Source: Microbacteriaceae bacterium (lineage in GTDB: Bacteria; Actinomycetota; Actinomycetes; Actinomycetales; Microbacteriaceae). Taken from it: DNA of 64,000 nucleotides. The DNA is taken from the NCBI GenBank assembly GCA_025464975.1, contig JAODMT010000024.1, forward strand, positions 124,001 through 188,000. Direction: 5' to 3'. Below the pieces are notes generated by a model. It saw nothing but the letters and a program-made list of their open reading frames with translations, was not told the DNA's origin and did not search any database. Positions 25,523 through 34,258 of the stretch are shown in pieces. Position numbers and translations under genes: made by a program. Positions within the stretch are counted from its first letter, which is position 1, and each line of letters opens with the position of its first letter.

Positions 25523-25545
25523 AGTACACTTATAGTTAGTGCACT
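25523..25545. promoter_or_regulatory. candidate OhrR operator
   Basis: AGTACACT-N7-AGTGCACT, an inverted repeat with 7 of 8 matching positions, lies between the divergent OhrR-like and CxxC protein genes. It encloses TATAGT, a possible -10. Function inferred from location. Confidence 0.4.
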
Positions 25546-25577
25546 CTTCAAATTCAGCGGCATCAAGGAGAAGGAAT

Positions 25578-25814
25578 ATGGCAGCCAAACTCCCCTGGTG
25601 GGATCGCCTCAATCGCAGACTCTTCCCGTACATCGGGCCTCCGCCGCTTGGCCCATTCAACGAGACTCCGCTGCCGTCGACGCTCACCAAGGCGTGCCCG
25701 ATCTGCGGACACCCGATGAGCGACCACGAGATCGAGCGGAGGGACAACCGCCCGACACAGATTCACTGCCCCGACGACCGCGCCTATGCGCCCCACGAGG
25801 ACATTGCGATTTAG
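25578..25814 (+). CDS. small CxxC zinc-binding-like protein
   Basis: 78 residues from ATG 25578, preceded by AAGGAGAAGG, an excellent ribosome site; the ORF-track ATG start 39 nt upstream has none. A single CPICGHP knuckle (about residue 42) and a later HCPD give a probable C-x2-C...H-C zinc site. The N-terminus is Pro/Arg-rich (PWWDRLNRRLFPYIG). It matches small hypothetical proteins of actinobacteria; function unknown. Divergent from the OhrR-like gene. Confidence 0.75.
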   Translation: MAAKLPWWDRLNRRLFPYIGPPPLGPFNETPLPSTLTKACPICGHPMSDHEIERRDNRPTQIHCPDDRAYAPHEDIAI

Positions 25815-25833
25815 GCCGCCCGGCCCGATTGCT

Positions 25834-26490
25834 TCAGCCGAGCAACAGTTTGCGGAGGTCGCCGGGGGTCTTCGCCACGCCGATCGTGCCGACCTCCTCG
25901 GCCGGCGATCCGTAGCCCCACCCGACGAAAATGGTGGGAATGCCGTGCGCCGCGGCACCCTTCACGTCGTGTTCGCGGTCGCCGATCATGACCGGTCTCA
26001 CCAGGTCGGTGCCGACCGCACCGAGCCGAAGCAGCGCCTCGGCAACGACATCCGCCTTTCGGCTGCGTACCTCATCCTCCGAGGCACCCGTGATGACCGT
26101 GAAGTACCGGGTAAGTCCGTAATGGTCGAGCACGGCGAGAGCCGGAGTCTCCGGCTTCGACGTCGCGAGCGACATCGGAATGCCCCTCTCGTAAATGCGC
26201 TTGAGAAGGTCGGCGACGCCCGGATAGACAGTGCTGTTGAAGACCCCGGTGGACAGGTAATGCGGCCGGTACACACTGAGCGCATCGAGCGCCTCGTCGG
26301 TGTCCATGCCGGCAAGGTCACGAAACGAGTCGAGGATGGGCGGTCCAACGTAGGCGAGCAGCTCGGCAGGGCTCGGGATCGGCCGGCCGAGTTGCTCGAA
26401 GGTCCAGGCGAGGCTCGCGGTGATGCCCGGGGCCGAATCGACGATCGTGCCGTCGAGGTCAAAGAGGAAGCACGTCCATGGTGGGGTCAC
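25834..26490 (-). CDS. HAD-family hydrolase, phosphoglycolate phosphatase-like
   Basis: 218 residues from GTG. HAD motifs in order: DLDGTIVDS (about 10-18, nucleophile Asp), a ATSK motif II (SLATSKPETPAL, about 112), the Lys in RSRKADVV (about 145) and the acidic pair MIGDREHDVKGAAAHG (about 170). The helical cap fits Gph/PGP-type phosphatases that clear phosphoglycolate or small sugar phosphates. Start chosen because TAGGCT lies 7 nt before the GTG, suggesting leaderless expression. Confidence 0.88.
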   Translation of the reverse strand: MTPPWTCFLFDLDGTIVDSAPGITASLAWTFEQLGRPIPSPAELLAYVGPPILDSFRDLAGMDTDEALDALSVYRPHYLSTGVFNSTVYPGVADLLKRIYERGIPMSLATSKPETPALAVLDHYGLTRYFTVITGASEDEVRSRKADVVAEALLRLGAVGTDLVRPVMIGDREHDVKGAAAHGIPTIFVGWGYGSPAEEVGTIGVAKTPGDLRKLLLG

Positions 26491-26497
26491 CCGTCCA

Positions 26498-26503
26498 AGC
26501 CTA
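26498..26503 (-). promoter_or_regulatory. -10 box for leaderless HAD gene
   Basis: TAGGCT on the minus strand is 7 nt before the GTG start of the HAD gene, and there is no Shine-Dalgarno. Confidence 0.45.
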
Positions 26504-26634
26504 GGAGGTCACGGGCGACTCGCCCTGCAGCTCTCGTCCCTTCCCCGTTTCACCGGGCCGTCACACGAGCAGTCGGGCCCTCCGCCGGTTCTGCGCCGGG
26601 CTCCCCGCCGGTTCTGCGCCACTTCTTCGCCGCG

Positions 26635-27330
26635 TCAGAACAGACGGGAATCGCTGTCGTCGAGTCCGCGCATCTCGTCATAATCGAGCAGGAGACAGCG
26701 GATGCCGCGGTCCTCGGCGAGCATTCGCGCCTGCGGCTTGATCTCCTGTGCGGCGAAGACGCCAGACACTGGAGCCAGATGCGGATCGCGGTTCATCAGC
26801 TCGAGGTACCGGGTGAGCTGCTCGACCCCGTCGATGTCCCCGCGTCGTTTGATCTCAATCGCGACGGAGCGGCCAGCGTCATCCGTCGCCAGGATGTCGA
26901 CCGGTCCGATGGCCGTCATGTACTCGCGGCGCACGAGCCGCCAGCCCTTTCCGGCCAACTCGATCTGTTCGGCCAGGAGCTTCTGCAGGTGCGCCTCCAC
27001 GCCGTCCTTCTGCAGTCCAGGATCGATGCCGAGGTCGTGGTCGCTGTCGTGCAAGATCTCGTGGATGGAGATCACGAGCAGGTCGGCCGTCTTCGCCTGT
27101 GTGACCCTCCAGATTTCGGCGACGCCGGCCGAGGACTGGTCGTCATCCGGCTCCATCGACCGCACGCTGCACGGCGGGCTCATCCAGTTGAGAGGCTTGT
27201 AGCTGAGCGAGTCGGAGTGAACCAGCACGCTGCCGTCGGCCTTGAGGACGAGCAGGCGAGTCGCAAGTGGCAGGTGCGCACTGAGGCGTCCGGCGTAGTC
27301 GACGGAACAGCGGGCAATGACGAGACGCAC
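26635..27330 (-). CDS. nucS: endonuclease NucS (EndoMS), mismatch repair
   Basis: 231 residues. Begins [21 protein letters not shown] as all NucS proteins do. The nuclease domain shows the PD-(D/E)xK-type residues in [23 protein letters not shown] (about residues 145-170). The extreme C-terminus ends RLF, a sliding-clamp-binding tail. Actinobacteria lack MutS/MutL and use NucS to cut both strands at mismatches. It supports the taxonomic call. GTG start with TAAGCT 6 nt upstream. Confidence 0.95.
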   Translation of the reverse strand: MRLVIARCSVDYAGRLSAHLPLATRLLVLKADGSVLVHSDSLSYKPLNWMSPPCSVRSMEPDDDQSSAGVAEIWRVTQAKTADLLVISIHEILHDSDHDLGIDPGLQKDGVEAHLQKLLAEQIELAGKGWRLVRREYMTAIGPVDILATDDAGRSVAIEIKRRGDIDGVEQLTRYLELMNRDPHLAPVSGVFAAQEIKPQARMLAEDRGIRCLLLDYDEMRGLDDSDSRLF

Positions 27331-27336
27331 CCGACG

Positions 27337-27342
27337 AGCTTA
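27337..27342 (-). promoter_or_regulatory. -10 box for leaderless nucS
   Basis: TAAGCT on the minus strand lies exactly 6 nt ahead of the nucS GTG start; no ribosome site is present. Confidence 0.5.
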
Positions 27343-27401
27343 ACGCGCTTCGGGCGTAGCGACGCATGCTCCCTCCCGGTCGCTCCCGCGCGCGTTTCTT
27401 T

Positions 27402-27484
27402 CCAAAAACGCAGGAGATTCACCACTCGAGGCCGTCTTCCGGGCCGTTTTCGCCGTGGTGGTGGTGATTCTCCTGCGTTTTGGG
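27402..27484. repeat. palindromic intergenic element, copy 2
   Basis: 83 bp with 24-nt arms (left begins CCAAAAACGCAGGAGATTCA, right ends TCTCCTGCGTTTTGGG) and two mismatches between the arms. The arms are nearly identical to those of copy 1 at 15636-15717 while the centre differs. It lies between nucS and the 3' end of the MFS gene. Confidence 0.8.
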
Positions 27485-27493
27485 TCACGACGG

Positions 27494-27550
27494 GGAGGCA
27501 CGAAGGGAGGCACGAAGGGGAGCCACGCGGGGGCTCACGAAGGGGAGCCC
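27494..27550. repeat. short tandem repeat next to palindromic element
   Basis: Two exact 12-bp units GGAGGCACGAAG followed by decayed copies (GGGAGCCACG, GGGGCTCACGAAGG), directly after copy 2 of the palindromic element and just before the MFS stop codon. Confidence 0.6.
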
Positions 27551-27559
27551 GACGCACGA

Positions 27560-28810
27560 CTACGCGAGCGGACCCGTGCGGTGCTTCTCCCGGGCCGCAC
27601 CGGAGACCAGCCCGGCGAGAGCCACCAGCACGAGTACCTCGAACAGGGCCGATAGGAGCCCGAAATGTTGGCCGAGGAATCCGATTGTGGGCGGGCCGAC
27701 GAGAAAGGCAAAGTAGCCGATGGTTGCCACGGCGCTCACCCGGGCGGCGGCCGTCTTGGGGTCATCCGAGGCGGCAGACATGCCGACCGGGAACCCGAGC
27801 GCCGATCCGAGGCCCCAGAGCACCACCCCGATCACGGCGACTGGCAGCGCCGGAACGAGAATGTAGATGAGCAGCCCTGCCGCGGCGAGAACCGCCGAGA
27901 CGCGCAACACGGGAACGCGGCCGAATCTATCGAGCAGTCCTACTCCGGAGAGTCGCCCGACCGTCATCGCGGTGACGAAGATGCCGAAGACCAGAGCGCC
28001 GGTCGCCTTCGATGCCCCGTGCCCGTCTACTGTCGCGAGGGTGAGCCAGTCATTGGCCGAGCCCTCCGAGAACGCCATCCCGAGCACGATGAGTCCAATG
28101 AGCAGAGTGCGAGGGTCCCGCCAGATGCTCAGCCGCCCGCGCCAGCTCTTCGAGTGATCGTCGTCGGGCACCGGCTCCGCGCCGTCCTCCACGGTGTGTT
28201 CCGACTGCGTGAATCGCACGGCGATGATGCCCCCGGCGGCAAAGAGCACCGCGATGCCGCCCATGTGAATCGAGAGCGGCAGATGGATGGTCTCTGCGAG
28301 TGACCCCAGAGCGGCGCCGACCATCGTCCCGAAGCTGAAGAAGGCGTGAAAAATCGGCATGATCGCTCGACCGAGGACTCGCTCGTTGGCGCCCCCGAGA
28401 ACGTTCATCGACACGTCACAGGTCGAGAAACACGCGCCGAAGAGCGCGAGGCCGACGAGCACGACGGCGTAGCTGCCGACTGTGGCGCCGACGCCGGCGA
28501 GCGCGAAGCCGGCCCCGCCGACGCAGAGCACGACCCAGATGGTGCCGCGGGCCCCGAACCGAGCGACGATGTGGCTGGACGCGAGCAGCCCGACTATCGA
28601 CCCGGCCGCGATTCCGAAGATTAGTCCACCCATCTGCAGGGTGCTGGCATGCAGGGCGTCGCGCACGGATGGGATGCGGGAAACCCAGCTCGCGAGCGCG
28701 AGGCCGCACAGCCCGAAGATGACGAAGATCGCGTTCCGCCAGGCGACCACTTGTTTGCGAGTGAGCCCTCCGGCGTACAGGTTCGAAGCGAGGCTGGCGG
28801 TCTTTGACAT
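27560..28810 (-). CDS. MFS transporter
   Basis: 416 residues from MSKTASLASN; the ORF track starts 26 residues earlier in a region without family character. Twelve predicted helices, a charged central loop (SEHTVEDGAEPVPDDDHSKSWRGR) between helices 6 and 7, and the motif WVSRIPSVRDALHAS near the N-terminus typical of the YbjJ/inner-membrane MFS group. Substrate unknown. Not obviously coupled to neighbours. Confidence 0.87.
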   Translation of the reverse strand: MSKTASLASNLYAGGLTRKQVVAWRNAIFVIFGLCGLALASWVSRIPSVRDALHASTLQMGGLIFGIAAGSIVGLLASSHIVARFGARGTIWVVLCVGGAGFALAGVGATVGSYAVVLVGLALFGACFSTCDVSMNVLGGANERVLGRAIMPIFHAFFSFGTMVGAALGSLAETIHLPLSIHMGGIAVLFAAGGIIAVRFTQSEHTVEDGAEPVPDDDHSKSWRGRLSIWRDPRTLLIGLIVLGMAFSEGSANDWLTLATVDGHGASKATGALVFGIFVTAMTVGRLSGVGLLDRFGRVPVLRVSAVLAAAGLLIYILVPALPVAVIGVVLWGLGSALGFPVGMSAASDDPKTAAARVSAVATIGYFAFLVGPPTIGFLGQHFGLLSALFEVLVLVALAGLVSGAAREKHRTGPLA

Positions 28811-28975
28811 GGCACGAATCCTGAAAACGAGGGAGAGCGGCGAGTGCCGGGGTCGGAACCGAATCAATGCGACGAATCGATTCGACAAAAAGTACCAAGT
28901 CGGGCGCGACGAGGCAAGACGGGAACGCAGTGTTCACCCTGTGGCCGTCGAGCGCCACCACGGGCATGATTTTCC

Positions 28976-28997
28976 TGATTCACAAATCAGTGAATCA
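28976..28997. promoter_or_regulatory. candidate operator of the ABC exporter operon
   Basis: TGATTCAC-AAATCA-GTGAATCA: perfect 8-nt arms with a 6-nt spacer, ending on the first base of ATG 28997. It is ideally placed for repression by the GbsR/MarR-like protein encoded last in this operon. The link is inferred. Confidence 0.6.
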
Positions 28998-29935
28998 TGG
29001 CTAGCCTTTTTCGTATGACATCGATCGTCGAGGCCACGGGTCTCACGAAGCACTTCGGCCGCGTGAAAGCCCTTGACGGACTCGACCTGTCGGTCACCGG
29101 TGGCGAGGTGCACGGCTTTCTCGGCCCGAACGGGGCAGGCAAATCCACGACCATCCGCGTTCTTCTCGGCCTGATCCGGGCAACGGGTGGCCACGCGACG
29201 GTATTCGGCCGGGACCCCTGGCGCGACGCGGTCGCCATCCACCGCGAGCTCGCCTACGTTCCGGGGGACGTCAATCTCTGGGCCGGCCTGACCGGCGGAG
29301 AGGTCATCGACATGCTCGCCTCGCTGCGCGGCGGGGCGGATGCCTCGCTGCGCGCCGAGCTCATCGAGGAGTTCGAGCTCGATCCCCGAATCAAGTGCCG
29401 CAACTACTCGAAGGGGAATCGGCAGAAGGTTGCGCTGATCGCGGCCTTCGCCCGTCCGGCCGACCTCTACATCTTCGACGAGCCGACAAGCGGCCTCGAC
29501 CCGGTGATGGAAGCCGTGTTCCGCAAGCAGGTGGCGAGGGTGAAACAGGATGGCGCGACCATCCTGCTCTCGAGCCACATCCTCAGCGAGGTGGAGGAAT
29601 TGTGCGACCGGGTCACGATCATCCGGGCCGGTCGCACCGCCGAGACCGGAACGCTGAGCGATCTCCGGCACCTTACCCGCACCAACTTCAGCGCGGTCAC
29701 GACCGTCGATGTCGGCGCGGTCGCCTCCCTCGGAGGAGTGCATGATGCCCACCGGATCGGTGATCGGCTGGTGTTCGACGTGGACTCGGATTGCCTGCAG
29801 CCCGTGCTCGCCGTTCTCGCTTCGAGCGGGGTCCACGCCCTGACGGTGGCTCCGCCGTCGCTCGAGGACCTCTTCCTGAGGCACTACGGCGATCGGTCCG
29901 GCGCGGCGGAGCCGGCCGAGAGGGTGGCGGTCTGA
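28997..29935 (+). CDS. ABC transporter ATP-binding protein (polyketide-antibiotic exporter type)
   Basis: 312 residues from the first ATG, but an in-frame ATG at 29015 (MTSIVEATGLTKHFG) is the more usual N-terminus and clears the operator. Walker A GPNGAGKSTT (about residue 47), signature YSKGNRQKV (variant of LSGGQ, about 136), Walker [14 protein letters not shown] (about 160) and H-loop SSHILSEVEE. The YSKGNRQK form is characteristic of ABC-2 exporters of the 'polyketide antibiotic' family. It pairs with the next gene in a 1-nt stop/start overlap. Confidence 0.92.
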   Translation: MASLFRMTSIVEATGLTKHFGRVKALDGLDLSVTGGEVHGFLGPNGAGKSTTIRVLLGLIRATGGHATVFGRDPWRDAVAIHRELAYVPGDVNLWAGLTGGEVIDMLASLRGGADASLRAELIEEFELDPRIKCRNYSKGNRQKVALIAAFARPADLYIFDEPTSGLDPVMEAVFRKQVARVKQDGATILLSSHILSEVEELCDRVTIIRAGRTAETGTLSDLRHLTRTNFSAVTTVDVGAVASLGGVHDAHRIGDRLVFDVDSDCLQPVLAVLASSGVHALTVAPPSLEDLFLRHYGDRSGAAEPAERVAV

Positions 29936-31542
29936 TGTTGAGGCTGCTCCGGGCTCAGGCGCGACGTGACCGATGGCAACTGCTCATCTGGATCCTCGGC
30001 ATCGGCCTGCTTTCGGTGGGAAGCGCGAGCGCGGTGGTGCAGGAGTTCGGAGCGGCCGCCGAGCGGGCGGCGCTCATCGGCCTCGCCATCGGCAGCCCGG
30101 CGCTTCTCGCGGTCCGCGGCCTCCCGGATGGCGCATCGAGCGGGGCGGTCATCACGTTCCAGATTTTCACGTTCCTTGCCGTGCTCGCGGCGCTCATGAG
30201 CACTTTCCTCGTCGTTCGGCACAGCCGCGGTGACGAGGAACGCGGTCGCACCGAGCTGGTCGGCGCGACCCCGGTGGCGCGGTCGGCAGCGCTCCGCGCG
30301 ACCATCCTGCTCGGCACCCTTGCCAATGTCAGTGTCGCGATTGTCGTCGGCGGCGGCTTCGCCGCGGTCGGGCTGCCGCTGGCGGGATCGGTGCTCGTCG
30401 GCCTCGCGACCGGGGCCACCGGTCTTGCCTTCTGCGGGATTGCGGCGCTGGCGGCACAGGTCGCCCGATCGTCCCGAGCGGCAAACTCGATCGCTGGGGG
30501 TGCCGTCGCGGTCGCCTTTCTGCTTCGGGCACTCGGGGACGCGCTTGGCACCGTCTCGTCGGACCGACTCCATGTCTCGAGCGCGTGGCCGTCCTGGCTG
30601 TCGCCGATCGGATGGGGCGAGCAAGTGCGACCGTACGGCCGGTCGACGGGTCTGCCGCTACTTCTCGACCTCGCGCTCTTCGTCGCGTTGGTCGCCGCGG
30701 CCGTCGCTCTCGTGCGCAGCCGTGACCTCGGGTCGGGCATCATCGGTGAGCGCCCCGGTCGGCCGTCGGCTTCCCCGGCGCTGCACGGTTCGTTCGGACT
30801 CGCCTGGCGGCTGCAGCGGTCCTCGGTCATCGGCTGGTCCGTCGGCGCGGCGCTGCTCGGACTGTTCGCCGGCGGCCTCGCCGACCCGGCGGTCAAGGCG
30901 GTGCAAGACAATGCCGCGCTCGCCGAGGCCGTGCGCGGAATAGTCTCGAGCGGCTCGGCCGATCTTCTCGACAGCTTTGTCGCCGCGATCATGGCGTTCC
31001 TCGGCGTGCTGGCCGCGGGCGCCGCCATCCAGGCCGTGCTCCGCGCGCGCTCCGAGGAGAGCGAGGGTCGGGCCGAACTCGTGCTCGCCGGTGCGGTGCC
31101 GCGCAATCGCGTACTCCTCGATGTACTCGCCGCCGCCGGGCTCTCGATCGTGATCGTGCTCGTCGTCGGCGGACTCTCGGCCGGGTTCGCCTTCGTCGGT
31201 GCCGGGCATCCCGACCGGTTCTGGGATTCGCTCGCGGCCGCCCTCGTGCAGCTTCCCGCGGCTCTCGTCTTCGCGCCGGTCTGCGCGCTTGTGCTCGCCG
31301 TCATCCCCCGTCTGTCGGTGGTGCTCGGCTGGGTGCTCCTCGCCATCGGGTTCGTTCTGGCCGAGTTCGGCGCCGTGTTCAAGCTCCCCGACTGGGTTCG
31401 CGATATCAGCCCGTTCTCGCACACCCCGATCGTTCCCGGACCCGACATCGACTGGCATCCAACGGCGATCCTCATCGTCGTGGCCGGGCTCGCGGCCGCC
31501 GCAGCGGCGGCCCTGGTGCGCCGAAGAGATCTGACGACATGA
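29935..31542 (+). CDS. ABC-2 type exporter permease
   Basis: 535 residues from the ATG within TGATG that closes the ATPase gene; the ORF-track start 144 nt earlier is shadow. About twelve membrane helices in two related halves, each beginning with an LRLLRAQARRDRW or WRLQRSSVIGW amphipathic entry and with an RSEESEGRAELVLAGAV / RGDEERGRTELVGATPV motif pair. That repeated 'ExGRxELxxA' loop marks the exporter-of-polyketide-antibiotics family. Likely exports a hydrophobic drug or lipid. Confidence 0.9.
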   Translation: MLRLLRAQARRDRWQLLIWILGIGLLSVGSASAVVQEFGAAAERAALIGLAIGSPALLAVRGLPDGASSGAVITFQIFTFLAVLAALMSTFLVVRHSRGDEERGRTELVGATPVARSAALRATILLGTLANVSVAIVVGGGFAAVGLPLAGSVLVGLATGATGLAFCGIAALAAQVARSSRAANSIAGGAVAVAFLLRALGDALGTVSSDRLHVSSAWPSWLSPIGWGEQVRPYGRSTGLPLLLDLALFVALVAAAVALVRSRDLGSGIIGERPGRPSASPALHGSFGLAWRLQRSSVIGWSVGAALLGLFAGGLADPAVKAVQDNAALAEAVRGIVSSGSADLLDSFVAAIMAFLGVLAAGAAIQAVLRARSEESEGRAELVLAGAVPRNRVLLDVLAAAGLSIVIVLVVGGLSAGFAFVGAGHPDRFWDSLAAALVQLPAALVFAPVCALVLAVIPRLSVVLGWVLLAIGFVLAEFGAVFKLPDWVRDISPFSHTPIVPGPDIDWHPTAILIVVAGLAAAAAAALVRRRDLTT

Positions 31543-32015
31543 GCGACTCGGATGCTCGGGCGGCGACCTCCGTCGAGGAGTTCGCCGAGCAGACCGCGGC
31601 AACGCTCGCGGCGGCCGGATTTCCCCGGATGGCGGCGCGAGTGGTCATGGTGCTCATGATTTCGGAATCCGGCAGCGCCACGGCCGAGGAACTCGCTGGA
31701 CGCCTCGGGGCGAGCGCCGCGGCGATTTCTGGCGCGGTCCGCTATCTCCAGACCCTCTCGATAATTCGGCGATTGTCGATTCCCGGCAGTCGTCGGCACC
31801 GTTACGAATTGCCGGACCATCTCTGGTACGCGACGTCGAGCTCACAGGGCCCGCTGTACACCCACCTCATCGCCCTCGCCGAGAAGGGGTCGGCCGCGCT
31901 GCCGGATGGATCGAGGGCGCGGGATCGCGCCGAGGAGATGGCCGACTACTTTCGCTTCATGCGCGAGCGATTGCCGCAATTGCTCGATGAATGGCAAGCG
32001 ACCCGCCCGCGCTAA
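31539..32015 (+). CDS. GbsR/MarR-like transcriptional regulator
   Basis: 158 residues, overlapping the permease stop by 4 nt (ATGA). Winged helix in about residues 30-90 (SGSATAEELAGRLGASAAAISGAVRYLQ) followed by a helical dimerisation tail ending LPQLLDEWQATR. This protein type is commonly the last gene of exporter operons and represses them in the absence of the transported compound. The palindrome overlapping the operon start is the obvious target. Confidence 0.88.
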   Translation: MSDSDARAATSVEEFAEQTAATLAAAGFPRMAARVVMVLMISESGSATAEELAGRLGASAAAISGAVRYLQTLSIIRRLSIPGSRRHRYELPDHLWYATSSSQGPLYTHLIALAEKGSAALPDGSRARDRAEEMADYFRFMRERLPQLLDEWQATRPR

Positions 32016-32099
32016 TCGGAAAGGGGGTATTGCCTCACCCGAACGGGGGTGATTTGATGAGGAGGAGTCGCTGCGGGGGCGTCGCTTTGAGGGGGAAAA

Positions 32100-34169
32100 G
32101 TGAAACGAATTGCTCGGCGTCTCAGTGTGGCAGGAGCTCTCGGCGGGGCGGTGATCTTGGCGGCCAGTCTTACCGCCGGACCGGCCTCCGCGGCGTCCGG
32201 ACGTGCCGAATTGGCGGGAAGCCAGCCGGCGTGGGCGAACGCGCAGTCGCTTCGGTCGGCGGCGCCGGCATCCGACTTCGTCAATGTCCGCGTGTATCTC
32301 AACTGGCGCGATGACGCTGCAGCGCAACAGCTGGCCGTCGCCGTGTCCACTCCTGGATCGCCGGACTATGGGCACTTCCTTACCGCAGCCCAATTCCGGC
32401 AGCAGTTCGCCCCGGCGCAGTCCAGTGTCACGGCGGTGCAGCAGTTCCTCCGTGACGCCGGCTTCTCGATCGTGAACACGCCGGGAAACAACCGATACGT
32501 CGCCGCCGAGGGACGGGTCGACCAGGCGCAGAACGCATTCGGCGCTCAACTCGGCCAATACAGCGCGTTCGGCAAGACACTGAGGGCGCCCGAGTCGGCG
32601 ATCACGGTGCCGTCGGCCCTGGCGGGCATCGTGCAGGGAGTAACCGGGCTCGACCAGAGCTCAGAGTTGCTTGCCCCCGACTCCACACCGGGGAACGGGC
32701 CGAACCAGAACCACGGAGCTCCGGGCACCGGATTCCGCGCCGGTGAGCCGTGTTCGCTCTGGTACGGAGAGAAGACCGTGTCCACGCCGAATGCCGCGGC
32801 CTACGGGACCAGCAGCAAGCCGCTCGCCCCGTGCGGATACACCCCGGCGCAGGTGAGGGGACTGTACGGACTGGACCAGGTCGCGGCGAACGGCACCGGC
32901 CAAACGGTGGCCTTCGTCGGCGCGAATGCCAGTCCGACGCTCAAGCAGGACGTGACCAAGTACAGCAGCCTGCACAGTCTGCCGGCTCCCAACATCACGG
33001 AGATTGTCGCTCCCGGCGTCTACCGTCACCCTGACACGCCGAGACAAGTGCCGGGGGACTACTACGGCGAGGAGACTCTCGATGCGGAGGCGATACACAC
33101 CACCGCGCCGGGAGCAAATCTGTTGTTCGTCGGATCGTCAAACGCCAACCAGGACTTCGACGCGAGCATCAACCACATCGTCGACAAGCACCTGTCGAAC
33201 ATCATCTCGATCAGCTACGGCTTCTCGGGCGAGAACGTTCCGCAGGGATTCATCAACAGCTTGAACGGCACCTTCACCGAGGCCGTGGCGACGGGAATCG
33301 GCGTTTACGTTTCCAGCGGTGACAGCGGCGACGAGGTCAGCAACTTTGGCAAGCCGGCCGTGGACTTTTATGCCGACAGCCCGAATGTCACGGCCGTCGG
33401 CGGCAGCTCCGCCTCCGTGGTCCCAAGCGGCGCGGCTCCGGCCGCCACCTACGCGTCCATCGACAACCCGACCTCGGCGCTCAACCAGCCGGGATGGCGA
33501 CGCGATTTCGAGGTGGGCTGGCAGACGGCGAGCGATGCGATCACGCCGAGCTCGGCGGACGCCCTGAGCGCAGCGCCCTACCTTCTCGGCGGAACGCTGT
33601 CGTCCCCGTTGCCCGGCGCCTTCGGCGGCGGCGGCGGTGGCGGCGTGAGCCAGGTCTTCTCTGAGCCCGCCTATCAGGGCGCCGCAATCGGGAGCTACCC
33701 CGGTCGTGTCGTGCCTGACATCAGTGCCCTCGCCGACCCGAACACCGGTCTGCTCGTGGGTCAGACCCAAACCTTCAGCGATGGCACCTACTACGACGAG
33801 TACCGCATCGGCGGGACATCCGTCGCGGCGCCGCTCATGGCCGGGATGGCGGCGGTGGCCAATCAGGTCGCCGGCGCCCCGCTCGGCTTCCTGAATCCCC
33901 GGATTTACCAGGCGTACAAGTCCGGGCAAGGGGCGTTCTACGACGTCGACCAGGCGGACAACTTCGGGACCGGTCTCGCATCCCCGCTACCTGCCGTGGT
34001 TCGCGTGAACTACACGAACAACGAGAACCCCTCCGGAGGCCTCAGCTATTTCCTGCGAACGCAGGAAACGCCGACCCAGACCCTGCACAGCACCCGAGGA
34101 TTCGATACGGCGACGGGGGTGGGAACCCCGGCGGGTGCAGGCTTCTTCAGCGCAATCACCAAGCCCTGA
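32100..34169 (+). CDS. secreted S53 sedolisin-family serine peptidase
   Basis: 689 residues from GTG, preceded by GAGGGGGAAA. Signal peptide to about residue 32 (ALGGAVILAASLTAGPASA). A pro-kumamolisin activation domain (about 50-190) and the catalytic domain (about 250-680) follow. Catalytic residues by pattern: Glu324 and Asp328 (EETLD), the oxyanion Asp in VSSGDSGD, and Ser574 in GGTSVAAP. The C-terminal RGFDTATGVGTPAGAGF resembles the family's Ca-binding site. Sedolisins are acid-active secreted endopeptidases. It stands alone. Confidence 0.92.
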   Translation: MKRIARRLSVAGALGGAVILAASLTAGPASAASGRAELAGSQPAWANAQSLRSAAPASDFVNVRVYLNWRDDAAAQQLAVAVSTPGSPDYGHFLTAAQFRQQFAPAQSSVTAVQQFLRDAGFSIVNTPGNNRYVAAEGRVDQAQNAFGAQLGQYSAFGKTLRAPESAITVPSALAGIVQGVTGLDQSSELLAPDSTPGNGPNQNHGAPGTGFRAGEPCSLWYGEKTVSTPNAAAYGTSSKPLAPCGYTPAQVRGLYGLDQVAANGTGQTVAFVGANASPTLKQDVTKYSSLHSLPAPNITEIVAPGVYRHPDTPRQVPGDYYGEETLDAEAIHTTAPGANLLFVGSSNANQDFDASINHIVDKHLSNIISISYGFSGENVPQGFINSLNGTFTEAVATGIGVYVSSGDSGDEVSNFGKPAVDFYADSPNVTAVGGSSASVVPSGAAPAATYASIDNPTSALNQPGWRRDFEVGWQTASDAITPSSADALSAAPYLLGGTLSSPLPGAFGGGGGGGVSQVFSEPAYQGAAIGSYPGRVVPDISALADPNTGLLVGQTQTFSDGTYYDEYRIGGTSVAAPLMAGMAAVANQVAGAPLGFLNPRIYQAYKSGQGAFYDVDQADNFGTGLASPLPAVVRVNYTNNENPSGGLSYFLRTQETPTQTLHSTRGFDTATGVGTPAGAGFFSAITKP

Positions 34170-34245
34170 CAGGGACCGTCCGCTTGCGACGCGCATTGAG
34201 AGTGCGAATTCGGCTTCCCGGAGATGTCGCGTAGGTGGTGCGCCT

Positions 34246-34251
34246 TAGGCT
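34246..34251 (+). promoter_or_regulatory. -10 box for leaderless M13 peptidase gene
   Basis: TAGGCT lies 7 nt before ATG 34259; there is no Shine-Dalgarno. Confidence 0.45.
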
Positions 34252-34258
34252 TGATCGC

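Noticed and set aside
25786-27870. 694-codon plus-strand ORF across the HAD and nucS genes
   Set aside because: Spans two real minus-strand genes and the palindromic element; translation has low-complexity, Arg-rich composition.
29955-31820. 621-codon minus-strand ORF opposite the ABC permease
   Set aside because: Ser/Thr/Ala-rich shadow of a helical membrane protein, without domain or ribosome site.
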